Source: an uncultured Bdellovibrionales bacterium
GTDB lineage: Bacteria > Bdellovibrionota > FAC87 > UBA2466
Direction of reading: 5' to 3'
Length of the DNA: 64,000 nucleotides
NCBI GenBank assembly: GCA_937903155.1
Contig: CALCZU010000131.1
Coordinates: 59,915 to 123,914 of the forward strand
The notes under the pieces are model-generated. The model was given only the letters and a program-made list of their open reading frames with translations, was not told where the DNA came from and did no database searches. Made by a program: the position numbers and the translations under genes. Shown here in pieces: positions 16,649-24,785 of this stretch (the first letter of the stretch is position 1; each line of letters opens with the position of its first letter).

Positions 16649-17369
16649 AGATTTAGTTCTCGAAGAGAAGAACAAGCTTGCGACCCATAAGCCTGAGTTT
16701 CTCAATGACTCCGAGACAGTCGATTGGAAAAAACGCTTAGGCATCTATCAGTACGCGGTTCTCGAAAGGCAAATCGATTCGTTAAAAGACGATTTCGAAA
16801 TCACCGAAAAAGTGATGGGAAAAGAGCCTTTTCGGAGGATGGTCATCGCCTGTCTAAAAAAATATCCTTCGACCTATCACAGTCTTGCCGAATTAAGCCA
16901 AAACGTGCCTCAGTTTCTCACGGAGTTTGAAGAGACAAAAACCCAACCGTGGCTTTACGAGCTAGCGGAGCTCGAATGGCGTCTGATCCGAGCCTCCTTG
17001 AGCGAGAACTTCATCGTTAACAATCTTTCAGAACTCCAAAACGAAGAAAACCAAGGAAAAGACCTGACGTTTCTTTTAAATCCTTCCATCGATTTGTTTT
17101 TCTCAAAGTATTCGGTTCAAAATTTTTTCGACGATCCAAAAGCGCCCAGAGCGGAATCCGCTTCTTACTTACTTATTTTCGAAAAAGATCGATCAGGGGT
17201 TTACGAAGTGCTCGACAAAAACGAGTGGACGCTTCTGAAAGAATTAAGAACCGATATTCCGTTGAGTAAACTCAATCAGGTTTTTGCGAGCTTAAACGTC
17301 GACGAAGCAAAACTAGGCGAATATTTTATGAAATGGTCGAATGCCGGTTTTATCTCCGCCTTTAAATGA
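16599..17369 (+). CDS. DUF2063 partner protein of the MNIO enzyme
   Basis: The 256-aa protein lies directly after, and overlaps, the MNIO gene. Its N-terminal part contains the family pattern of a helical segment with YQYAVLERQIDSLKDDFEITEKVMG followed by a KYPSTYHSLAELSQNVPQFL stretch, which corresponds to the RxxY...DYP...LPxFL signature of DUF2063/HvfC. Such proteins recognise and present the precursor peptide to the MNIO enzyme. The C-terminal half (residues 150-256) is a mixed domain with the winged-helix-like look of MbnC-type partners. It probably forms a complex with the product of 15722-16648. Confidence 0.8.
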   Translation: MIENHPQNLSKLQSDFKDLVLEEKNKLATHKPEFLNDSETVDWKKRLGIYQYAVLERQIDSLKDDFEITEKVMGKEPFRRMVIACLKKYPSTYHSLAELSQNVPQFLTEFEETKTQPWLYELAELEWRLIRASLSENFIVNNLSELQNEENQGKDLTFLLNPSIDLFFSKYSVQNFFDDPKAPRAESASYLLIFEKDRSGVYEVLDKNEWTLLKELRTDIPLSKLNQVFASLNVDEAKLGEYFMKWSNAGFISAFK

Positions 17370-17372
17370 CAC

Positions 17373-17413
17373 GCAATCCTAAGAACGCTTGAGTTCTTTT
17401 GTTAATGGATTGC
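17373..17413 (+). other. Nested inverted repeats downstream of the DUF2063 gene
   Basis: An outer 7-bp pair (GCAATCC at 17373-17379, GGATTGC at 17407-17413) surrounds an inner 6-bp stem (AAGAAC / GTTCTT) that is followed by TTGTT. It may be a weak terminator for the upstream pair. Only sequence complementarity supports it. Confidence 0.35.
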
Positions 17414-17495
17414 TCCACCTGATCGGTAATTTTTGCTACAGATAGTTATACTTAATCCAAAAGTCTTTACTAAACCAAGCATCATAAGGAAAAAA

Positions 17496-18653
17496 ATGAA
17501 AAAATCGGCACACGCATTTTTTGTATTTCTCTTTTTTGCACTAGGGTCTTCTGTTCATGCAAAACAACTCTATGTTGACTCCCTTTACAGTGGCGTTAAC
17601 GATCTCAAAAATCTCACCGATCAGGGATTTGAAGTCGCTGGGGTCGATCTCGAAAGAAGCGTCGTGACCCTCTTGATGGACGAAGAGGATTTAGTCCTTA
17701 CCCGTTCACTCGATATCATCGGAACACGCACATTAGTTGCTCCCGATTCTCAATACAAAAAACCTACAGATATCGAAAAAATTCTCGCGGCGACGGAAGA
17801 AAAGTATCCAGGGCTAGCAAAAATTGAAGTCATCGGTACTTCAAACGAAGGCCGTAAAATTCTTGCCGCTCACTTAACCAATCACTCTAATCGCGCTGAA
17901 AAACTTTCAGTCGTATTCGATGCGATGCACCACGCTCGCGAAGTGATGACTCCCGAAGTGGCACTCGATATCGTCGACTACTTAACGAGCAATTACCAAA
18001 CCGACGCCCAAGTTAAAAAATGGATGGATAGTTATGATGTCTGGGTCGTTCCCATGTTGAATCCCGACGGAAACAATAAAGTTTGGACGAAATCCTCGAT
18101 GTGGAGAAAAAATACGAGAGGCGGATACGGAGTGGATATCAACCGCAATTATCCTTTTGCTTGGAATACCTGTAATGGTTCGTCGGGTAATAAAAACGCA
18201 GATGATTATCGCGGCGATAAAGAAGGTTCAGAACCCGAAACCAATGCGTTGATGGATCTCGTTAAAAAAGTGAACCCGATGTTCAATGTTTCGTATCACT
18301 CCTTCTCTGAAATCGTGATTTATCCATTTGGTTGCAAACCGAAACATATTCCTGAGTCGCATAAAGCCATTTACGAAGGCATTGGAAAAGAATTGGCGAA
18401 AACACTCGTGAGAGATTCGGGGAGTGGAACGTACACTGCAGGAACTTCCTATGAGCTTCTTTATAGCGTGGATGGCGGATCAATTGATTGGATCTACAAT
18501 CAAGACAAAACGATGGCTTTTGTCATCGAGATGAATTCGACGTCTCAAGGATTTCAGCCATCGTACAAAAACTGGCGCGACAAAACGATTAAGAAACAAC
18601 GCCCAGGTTGGATGTACATCTTGAATCGAATGAGTGGTCCCGGAATTAAATAA
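17496..18653 (+). CDS. Secreted zinc carboxypeptidase, M14 family
   Basis: The ATG at 17496 has AAGGA upstream and gives a signal peptide (MKKSAHAFFVFLFFALGSSVHAK); the longer frame from 17433 is not supported. The 385-aa product is an M14 metallocarboxypeptidase: zinc ligands are His146 and Glu149 in HARE and a later His in SYHSFSE, the substrate-binding Arg lies in VDINRNYPF, and the catalytic Glu is in FVIEMN. It removes C-terminal residues from peptides outside the cytoplasm. An N-terminal pro-region of about 80 residues precedes the catalytic domain. It ends at a strong terminator. Confidence 0.9.
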   Translation: MKKSAHAFFVFLFFALGSSVHAKQLYVDSLYSGVNDLKNLTDQGFEVAGVDLERSVVTLLMDEEDLVLTRSLDIIGTRTLVAPDSQYKKPTDIEKILAATEEKYPGLAKIEVIGTSNEGRKILAAHLTNHSNRAEKLSVVFDAMHHAREVMTPEVALDIVDYLTSNYQTDAQVKKWMDSYDVWVVPMLNPDGNNKVWTKSSMWRKNTRGGYGVDINRNYPFAWNTCNGSSGNKNADDYRGDKEGSEPETNALMDLVKKVNPMFNVSYHSFSEIVIYPFGCKPKHIPESHKAIYEGIGKELAKTLVRDSGSGTYTAGTSYELLYSVDGGSIDWIYNQDKTMAFVIEMNSTSQGFQPSYKNWRDKTIKKQRPGWMYILNRMSGPGIK

Positions 18654-18675
18654 CTCTTTCGAAAAAAACTAATCG

Positions 18676-18719
18676 AAGCGGCCTCTTTCATAAAAAGAAA
18701 GAGGCCGCTTTTTTATTTT
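18676..18719 (+). terminator. Strong Rho-independent terminator after the M14 gene
   Basis: A perfect 14-bp stem (AAGCGGCCTCTTTC at 18676-18689, GAAAGAGGCCGCTT at 18697-18710) with a 7-nt loop, followed by a T-rich tract to 18719. Confidence 0.95.
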
Positions 18720-18731
18720 GAGGAAACTTCG

Positions 18732-18818
18732 TCATTGCGAGTGTGCGGAGCACGCGCGGCAACCTTTGTATGCTGAGCTGGGAGGGTTGCCGCGGGTGCT
18801 CCGCACCCTGGCAATGAC
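18732..18818. repeat. REP-like imperfect inverted repeat
   Basis: GTCATTGCGAG...GCGGAGCAC...CGGCAACC on the left arm is matched by GGTTGCCGCG...GTGCTCCGCAC...GCAATGAC on the right arm, an imperfect palindrome of about 87 bases. The outer GTCATTGC and the GC-rich centre are typical of bacterial REP/BIME elements mobilised by RAYT transposases. A degenerate left half may occur near 34953 (see separate entry). Confidence 0.7.
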
Positions 18819-18865
18819 AGTTTTTAATTTAACAGGTACTTTCAGTCGAAAAGGAGAGAACGAAA

Positions 18866-19588
18866 ATGGCTGAAAAAGTAGCGTTAGTGACGGGTGCAAA
18901 TCGTGGGTTGGGTTTAGGCTGTGCGACGAAGCTCGCAGAAATGGGCTATCAAGTTTGCTTAGTCGGGCGCAAAGCAAACGAGCTCGAAAAAATTACGTCG
19001 GACTTGAAAGCCAAAGGCTATAAAGCGGGTTTTCTACTGGCGGACGTTTCAAAAGAAGACGAAATTAAAAAATTAAAATCCGCCTTTGATAAAAACTATT
19101 CGCATCTAGATATCTTGATCAATAACGCGGGAGTGTTCAGCGAAACCATGGACTTTTCGAAACCCGAGCTTGTCTTGGCATCTTTAGTCGATTCAAAAAT
19201 TCTCAAAGAGACGTTCGAAACAAATACACTGAGTGCTTACCGAATGATTCAAGCGTTTCTTCCTCTTTTTAAGAAACAGGGAAGTGGAAAAATCGTAAAC
19301 GTTTCATCAGGATTGGGTCAACTTTCCGAAATGGATGCGAACTGGCCTGCTTACCGGATTTCAAAAACAGCTTTGAATGCGGTGACAAAAATCTTCGCCG
19401 CCGAAGTGAAGGACACAAAAATTAAAATTAATTCTGTCTGCCCGGGGTGGGTGAAAACCGATATGGGCGGAGCCGGTGCGACTCGCGAATTAGAGGAGGG
19501 CGTCAATAGCATTCTCTGGCCGGCGCTGATCGATGACAACGGACCCACAGGCGGATTTTTCCGCGATGGCAAAGCGATTTCTTGGTAG
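18866..19588 (+). CDS. Short-chain dehydrogenase/reductase, carbonyl reductase-like
   Basis: The 240-aa product is a classical SDR. The coenzyme motif TGANRGLG is at residues 9-16, NNAG at 86-89, and the active site includes Ser near 147 and YRISK at 163-167 (Tyr163, Lys167). An ADVSKED segment near 59 fits the third coenzyme motif. The sequence and an insertion between strands resemble the carbonyl reductase type, which uses NADPH for aldehydes or ketones; the specific substrate is unknown. The ribosome site is GGAGAG upstream of ATG at 18866. Confidence 0.88.
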   Translation: MAEKVALVTGANRGLGLGCATKLAEMGYQVCLVGRKANELEKITSDLKAKGYKAGFLLADVSKEDEIKKLKSAFDKNYSHLDILINNAGVFSETMDFSKPELVLASLVDSKILKETFETNTLSAYRMIQAFLPLFKKQGSGKIVNVSSGLGQLSEMDANWPAYRISKTALNAVTKIFAAEVKDTKIKINSVCPGWVKTDMGGAGATRELEEGVNSILWPALIDDNGPTGGFFRDGKAISW

Positions 19589-19594
19589 CAAAGA

Positions 19595-19912
19595 TCACGG
19601 GATGAGCTGGGGCGTTCGACGGCGAATATAGTCGTCGATTGAAGAGGAAGTCAGCACGACGTGATCGACTGGGTCGAATTGCGTTCTGAGTTTCATTTTC
19701 TTATTCATTTGAAGCACAAGACTTAAGCTATCTCCGATAGCGGCTCCCGAACGTCCCGGAAAGTTTGTCATCATAAAGAGTGCCTCAAATTCGGCAATTT
19801 TTTCGGCGGCAATTTTGGAACCTGCGGTTGCGGATAAAATTTCCTTCCAGAGCTGGTCTAGATATTCCCCGATGATGGTCATTTCTTGTACGCGCACTAG
19901 TGTAAAGCCCAT
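19595..19912 (-). CDS. Hypothetical protein
   Basis: A 105-aa frame on the minus strand converging with the SDR gene 6 bases away. The translation is compatible with a small folded protein, with amphipathic helices and a C-terminal SSIDDYIRRR. The start is uncertain: ATG at 19912 or an internal ATG, with weak ribosome sites. No family is recognised, and a chance frame is not excluded. Confidence 0.4.
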   Translation of the reverse strand: MGFTLVRVQEMTIIGEYLDQLWKEILSATAGSKIAAEKIAEFEALFMMTNFPGRSGAAIGDSLSLVLQMNKKMKLRTQFDPVDHVVLTSSSIDDYIRRRTPQLIP

Positions 19913-20320
19913 TCCGGCGTGTCGTGGGTCACAACTCAGAAGTTCAAGTTATAGTGTTTTACTTTCCACTTGAGCGACTTCAATTCGTTTGAGTCTGAAG
20001 AGATCAAAAGCCGATTTAAAAGAAGGAGGTTTTTTCGCGAGCTCAAGGATCGTATCCAAAAATAATTGTCGGTACGCGCCCGTCGAACTATAAAAGGGGG
20101 TCGTTTCAGGGGCCGCGATGATTTAGTTTTATCAGCGAGAAGACGTTGAATTTTTATGACGCAGCAAGTAGATGTCGTGTCGACTCAATTGAATTCGTCC
20201 CATTTTGATTTGACGAGGTGGGGTCAAGCAGGTAACTTTGCGTCGAGAACTTTATAATTCAACCACTTAGCGGAGTTAAATGACTTCGCTAAATTATTTA
20301 GAACGGTAAGGTCACGCAAC
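19913..20320. other. Non-coding gap with a possible gene remnant before nuoA
   Basis: About 408 bases without a whole gene. It includes a 57-codon minus-strand reading frame with no start (separate entry) and, near its right end, the TAAGGT site at 20307-20312 that serves nuoA. No strong -35/-10 promoter could be fixed by eye. Confidence 0.5.
19949..20122 (-). pseudogene. Possible gene remnant, C-terminal fragment
   Basis: On the minus strand a 57-codon frame ending in TAA reads IIAAPETTPFYSSTGAYRQ and continues in a protein-like way to EVAQVESKTL. It has an in-frame stop just upstream and no usable start, as expected for the 3' remnant of a decayed gene. The family is not recognised. Confidence 0.35.
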
Positions 20321-20737
20321 TTGGAAACGGGTTTCATCACTGCCTTTTGGTACTTGGCGATAGCAGCTTTAGTCGTCCCTTTAATGTTAGGGGCGGGCGC
20401 AATTTTAAGACCTAAACGCACCGGCGAAAATAAAAAGCTCGACGCTTATGAATGCGGCGAAGACGCGGTCGGTACAGCGTGGGTCAAATTTAATATCCGT
20501 TTCTACGTCATCGCCATTATCTTTATTATCTTCGATGTCGAAATCACCGCCATTTTCCCCGTCGCCACCTTATATAAGGATGCCGTTGCGAACGGCACCG
20601 CAGGGTTAGTCTTTGGCGAAATTTTTCTCTTTATCGGCCTTCTCTTGGTAGGGCTTGTCTATTGTTGGACTCGCGGAGACTTAGAATGGGTAAAAGGGAT
20701 AGCTCAGACTAAACCAAAGCGAGGTATCCATGGGTAG
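20321..20737 (+). CDS. nuoA: NADH-quinone oxidoreductase subunit A (first set)
   Basis: The 138-aa membrane subunit of complex I helps join the membrane arm to the Q-site region. It has three membrane helices, the conserved YECGEDAVG loop and the acidic FDVE motif in the second helix. It starts at TTG 20321, with TAAGGT 8 bases upstream. It is the first gene of the first nuoA-H-J-K-L-M-N block and overlaps nuoH by 8 bases. In classical operons nuoA is followed by nuoB, which is absent here. Confidence 0.9.
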   Translation: METGFITAFWYLAIAALVVPLMLGAGAILRPKRTGENKKLDAYECGEDAVGTAWVKFNIRFYVIAIIFIIFDVEITAIFPVATLYKDAVANGTAGLVFGEIFLFIGLLLVGLVYCWTRGDLEWVKGIAQTKPKRGIHG

Positions 20738-21881
20738 TCACTCAGCCGCTTTTGCGCACTCACTTCAGGGATGGACTGCGGGACTTCCGATCCTCGGCGC
20801 CACCCCACTATGGATTTGGGCGTTTCTTTCGGCCCTTCTTGTCATTTTTCTTTTAGCGCTGCCTTTTGGAGGCATTGCCACTTACGTCGAACGTAAAGTC
20901 GCGGCCGATATTCAAGATCGCATCGGTCCGAATCGTGTGGGTCCGATTGGGCTTCTTCAGTTTTTCGCAGATGCCGTTAAGATGCTTGCGAAAGAGGATT
21001 TCATTCCGCGCGGAGCCGATAAGTTTCTTTATAATTTAGCCCCTGTTTTAGTGGTCGTGGGAGCTTGCGGCGCCTTTGCTGTCTTGCCTCTTGCGAAAGC
21101 ACTGGTCGGTGCAGATCTGAATATTGGCATTTTTTATTTAGTCGCTGTCACGACTTTAATTGCGCCGGGAATGCTTCTCGGATCTTGGGGATCGCAAAAT
21201 AAATGGTCGCTTCTCGGTGGTCTTCGCGGCGCTGCTCAAATTGTCAGTTACGAAATCCCGGTCGCACTTTCGATTTTGCCGGTTGTTTTAATTTCGGGAA
21301 CGCTCCAAATCGGCTCGATTGTCGAACAACAGGGCTGGGTTTGGCAGGGGGAAATGATGAAGAATTATCATTTCTGGAACATGTTCCACAATCCTTTCAC
21401 AATGTTCTCCGTTTTCATTCTTTTTGTCGGCGGTCTTGCGGAAACGAACCGCATTCCATTCGATTTACCAGAAGCCGAATCCGAACTGGTTTCGGGATTT
21501 AATACCGAGTTTTCCGGAATGCGTTTCGGCCTTTATGCGCTGGGCGAATTCTGCGATGTTTTCGTGATGTCTGCGATGGTGACGGCGCTCTACTTAGGTG
21601 GCTGGCAGGTTCCGTTTTTAAATCTTGAAAACATGTGGGTGACACTTCCCTCCGGTTTAATCGCAATTATTCATTTCAGCATGTTTATGGCGAAAACACT
21701 TTTCGTTGTTTTTATCGTGATGTGGCTCCGGTGGACTCTTCCCCGCTTACGCGTCGATCAATTGATGGGCTTTTGTTGGAAAGGTTTAATGCCAATTGCC
21801 TTTTTTAACGTGATTGGAACGGCTCTGTGGATGTGGATTTTCCACGGGAAATCCATGATGCAATTGGTGATGGGGCAATAA
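20730..21881 (+). CDS. nuoH: NADH-quinone oxidoreductase subunit H (first set)
   Basis: The 383-aa product is the ND1-type subunit that forms the quinone entry site and starts the proton-coupling channel. Signatures are DIQDRIGPNRVGPIGLLQ near residue 60 and AETNRIPFDLPEAESELVSG in the central loop with its conserved acidic residues. About eight to nine membrane helices are visible, and the N-terminus is slightly longer than usual. It overlaps nuoA and nuoJ. The peripheral partners NuoB, NuoCD and NuoI, which it must contact, are not encoded in the window. Confidence 0.93.
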   Translation: MGSHSAAFAHSLQGWTAGLPILGATPLWIWAFLSALLVIFLLALPFGGIATYVERKVAADIQDRIGPNRVGPIGLLQFFADAVKMLAKEDFIPRGADKFLYNLAPVLVVVGACGAFAVLPLAKALVGADLNIGIFYLVAVTTLIAPGMLLGSWGSQNKWSLLGGLRGAAQIVSYEIPVALSILPVVLISGTLQIGSIVEQQGWVWQGEMMKNYHFWNMFHNPFTMFSVFILFVGGLAETNRIPFDLPEAESELVSGFNTEFSGMRFGLYALGEFCDVFVMSAMVTALYLGGWQVPFLNLENMWVTLPSGLIAIIHFSMFMAKTLFVVFIVMWLRWTLPRLRVDQLMGFCWKGLMPIAFFNVIGTALWMWIFHGKSMMQLVMGQ

Positions 21882-22399
21882 TGGAAAATGGAATGAAACT
21901 CGTTTTATTGCTCGCTCAAGTGATGACCCTAGTGTCGGCACTTGTCGTGGTTTTGCATCCTAATATTTTGTACGCGACGATTTTTCTGCTGTTTTCCTTT
22001 TTAGGAGTGGCGGTCATGTTCGTTTTTGCGGGCGCTGATTTCTTAGCGGGCGCGCAAGTCATTGTGTACGTCGGAGGGGTCACGATTTTAGTGCTCTTTG
22101 CGATCATGCTCACGCAGTGGCTGTATGAAGCAAAACTCAAAACCACTCTCATGAAAGGGCTCATTCCTTTTATTGTCGTGATGGGCGCACTGGGCCCCAT
22201 TTTGATTAAAGAAACCTTAAAATTGTCAGACTCTGTTTCGGCAACGCCACCTGAAAAAATGGGAGAGTTTGCAGCGTTGGCAAAGACTCAGCTGATTGGC
22301 CAAGCGTTACTTGGAAATTACTTACTTCCCTTTGAAGCGATTACGATTTTGCTCTTAGGTGCGCTCGTGGGCGCGGTTTGGTTAGCGAGGCCTGAATGA
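21881..22399 (+). CDS. nuoJ: NADH-quinone oxidoreductase subunit J (first set)
   Basis: The start at 21881 overlaps the nuoH stop (TAATG) and gives a 172-aa ND6-type protein; the longer frame from 21827 is not used. It has five membrane helices, and the conserved helix 3 region reads AQVIVYVGGVTILVLFAIML, with the YxGG/AxxxLF pattern of the pi-bulge helix that gates coupling in complex I. It is followed by nuoK with a 4-base overlap. NuoI, normally between H and J, is missing. Confidence 0.9.
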   Translation: MENGMKLVLLLAQVMTLVSALVVVLHPNILYATIFLLFSFLGVAVMFVFAGADFLAGAQVIVYVGGVTILVLFAIMLTQWLYEAKLKTTLMKGLIPFIVVMGALGPILIKETLKLSDSVSATPPEKMGEFAALAKTQLIGQALLGNYLLPFEAITILLLGALVGAVWLARPE

Positions 22400-22719
22400 A
22401 TATTTTAGACTGGGCAACTTCTTTACAAGCTTACTTAGTTGTCGGCACTTGCCTTTTTCTCTTAGGGGTCTTCGCGGTTTTGAGCCGTCGAAATACGATC
22501 GGAATCTTGCTTGGAATTGAGCTGATTTTAAATGCAGCGGGCATTAACTTTGTCGCTTTTAGTAAGTTTAGAGCGGCTGCGATCGATGGACAGGTTTTTA
22601 CACTTTTTGTGATTTTAATCGCAGCGGCCGAAGCGGCAGTCGCGCTGGCAGTGATTTTGCGGTTTTACCGCTTAAAAGAAACCATTAACGCTGATGAAGC
22701 AAATATTTTGAGGAACTAA
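22396..22719 (+). CDS. nuoK: NADH-quinone oxidoreductase subunit K (first set)
   Basis: A 107-aa ND4L-type subunit with three membrane helices. The helix 2 segment IGILLGIELILNAAGINFVAF carries the conserved membrane glutamate, and helix 3 has the second one in AAAEAAVALAVI. Both belong to the proton-transfer chain. It starts with ATGA overlapping the nuoJ stop and ends 2 bases before nuoL. Confidence 0.92.
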   Translation: MNILDWATSLQAYLVVGTCLFLLGVFAVLSRRNTIGILLGIELILNAAGINFVAFSKFRAAAIDGQVFTLFVILIAAAEAAVALAVILRFYRLKETINADEANILRN

Positions 22720-22721
22720 AG

Positions 22722-24773
22722 ATGGCCCAGCAGTGTTTGTACATCGTTTTGCTCCCTTTTTTAGCGTTTCTGGTCCAAGTTTCGATCGGTAAAAAGCTTC
22801 CACGACACGGGGATTTCGTTCCGGTATTAGCTATTTTTGGATCGTTTCTGCTCGCAATGCCGATTTTTATGGAACTTGTCAGCAAAGGCGAGGTTCACGA
22901 CACGTTACGTTTTACTTGGATGTCGATGCCGGGCGCTGAAGCTGCCGGTATTAACAAGTCCTTTCAGATCGTTATCGGAACGCTCGTCAATAATCTGACC
23001 GCGATCATGCTAGGGATGGTCACTCTTTGCGCGTTTCTCATCCACTTGTTCTCGACAGGCTACATGCATGGAGAAGATCGCTATCATCTCTTTTTCGCCT
23101 ACATCGCCCTTTTCTCGGCAGGGATGTTAGGCCTCGTCGTTTCGGACAATCTTTTTACGTTTTTTATTTTCTGGGAAGTCATGGGCGTCTGCTCTTACTC
23201 ATTAATTGGTTTTTATTACAAAAAACCATCGGCGAACGCCGCGAGTATCAAAGCTTTTATGACCACCCGAATTGGGGATACCTGTTTTCTTTTAGGCATC
23301 GCCGGTCTCTTTTATGTCTTTGGAACGACGAACTTTTTAGAACTTTATAAACTGATTCCAAATCCCGAGTACCATAACGTTACTCTGCTTGGGATGCCGG
23401 CATATGCCTTCATCGGCTTTATGTTGATGATGGCGACGATTGGGAAATCGGCCCAGTTGCCACTCCACATTTGGTTACCTGATGCGATGGAAGGTCCGAC
23501 ACCCGTTTCGGCACTCATCCACGCGGCCACCATGGTCGCGGCCGGTGTGTTTTTATTGATCCGAATGTTCCCACTTTTACAGGCGGCTGAAGTAGTGCTG
23601 CCGGTAGTCGCTTACGTCGGGGGCATCACAGCTTTCTTCGCAGCTACAATTGCTTTGGTTCAAGTCGATATTAAAAAAGTCCTCGCTTACTCAACTATTT
23701 CTCAATTGGGATACATGGTATTGGGAGTGGGGGTCGGTGCTTTTGCTCCAGGTTTTATGCATCTTGTGACACATGCTTGTTTTAAAGCGTGCTTGTTCTT
23801 GGCCTCTGGAAGCGTGATTCACTCAGTTCACACGCAAGATATGCGTGAAATGGGTGGGTTGAAATCTAAAATGCCTGTGACTTTTGCGACGATGCTGATT
23901 GCAACACTTGCGATTTCAGGGGTTCCTGGATTTTCGGGCTTTGTCAGTAAAGACCGAATTCTAGGTGGCGTCCTTGCGTACAGCATGGAAAATCCAGCTC
24001 ACTTTATTTTGCCGATTTTAGGTTTTGCGACGGCCGGTCTGACGGCGTTCTACATGTTCCGTTTAATGTTTTTAACTTTCTTCGGACACGCCCGGGATGA
24101 ACACAAACATCATCACGCTCACGAACAGCCACTTCCGATGATTATCCCTTTAATTGTTCTCGCAGGTCTTTCGTTTGCAATCGTGTTTGCAGGACCCACG
24201 GGGATTGAATCGATTGATCACATCATGCCGACGAAATGGTTTGATGTCGCTTTAGAAGGCGCTCAGCATGAAATGGGAATTGTCGAACACGGCAACCCCG
24301 AAATTCATCACCATGCGCACGAACAAGCTTTGATTATTTCGCTTATCGTTGCGTTCACGGGAATTTTCCTTTCTGCGATTACTTACCTTAAGAGAATCAT
24401 CAATCCAGATCTCGTGAAGAAACTGACCGGTCCTCTGCACTATATTCTCTTTAATAAGTATTTCTTCGATGAGTTTTACATCGGTGTGCTTATCAAAAAA
24501 GTCTTCTTAAGCTTTAACCGCTTCTTAGCGGCGTTTGATGACATGGTGGTCGACCGAATTTTTGTCGATGGATGGAAAGATATTACGATGGCGATTAAAG
24601 CCGTCATCGCAAAATTCGACGATTTAATCGTCGACCGAGTTTTTGTGGATGGTCCGGGTCACTTGGCGGCAGTGGGTGGATGGACGATTCGGCAATTGCA
24701 AACGGGAAAAGTGCAGCAGTACTTGATTATTACAATCTCTATGCTGGCGCTGGCACTCTACTTTGTAAGATAG
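22722..24773 (+). CDS. nuoL: NADH-quinone oxidoreductase subunit L (first set), His-rich
   Basis: The 683-aa ND5/antiporter-like subunit is the distal proton pump, with the long lateral helix at its C-terminus. Key residues are visible: the membrane Glu in FFIFWEVMGVCSY and the Lys in TIGKSAQLPLHIWLPDAMEGPTPVS. Two loops are rich in histidine (about residues 460-472, HARDEHKHHHAHEQ, and about 525-534, with IHHHAHEQ), which the second NuoL lacks. Near the C-terminus the motif FDDxxVDRxFVDG occurs twice, at residues 605-617 and 632-644. It belongs to the first membrane-arm set. Confidence 0.93.
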   Translation: MAQQCLYIVLLPFLAFLVQVSIGKKLPRHGDFVPVLAIFGSFLLAMPIFMELVSKGEVHDTLRFTWMSMPGAEAAGINKSFQIVIGTLVNNLTAIMLGMVTLCAFLIHLFSTGYMHGEDRYHLFFAYIALFSAGMLGLVVSDNLFTFFIFWEVMGVCSYSLIGFYYKKPSANAASIKAFMTTRIGDTCFLLGIAGLFYVFGTTNFLELYKLIPNPEYHNVTLLGMPAYAFIGFMLMMATIGKSAQLPLHIWLPDAMEGPTPVSALIHAATMVAAGVFLLIRMFPLLQAAEVVLPVVAYVGGITAFFAATIALVQVDIKKVLAYSTISQLGYMVLGVGVGAFAPGFMHLVTHACFKACLFLASGSVIHSVHTQDMREMGGLKSKMPVTFATMLIATLAISGVPGFSGFVSKDRILGGVLAYSMENPAHFILPILGFATAGLTAFYMFRLMFLTFFGHARDEHKHHHAHEQPLPMIIPLIVLAGLSFAIVFAGPTGIESIDHIMPTKWFDVALEGAQHEMGIVEHGNPEIHHHAHEQALIISLIVAFTGIFLSAITYLKRIINPDLVKKLTGPLHYILFNKYFFDEFYIGVLIKKVFLSFNRFLAAFDDMVVDRIFVDGWKDITMAIKAVIAKFDDLIVDRVFVDGPGHLAAVGGWTIRQLQTGKVQQYLIITISMLALALYFVR

Positions 24774-24785
24774 AAGGATGAACCT

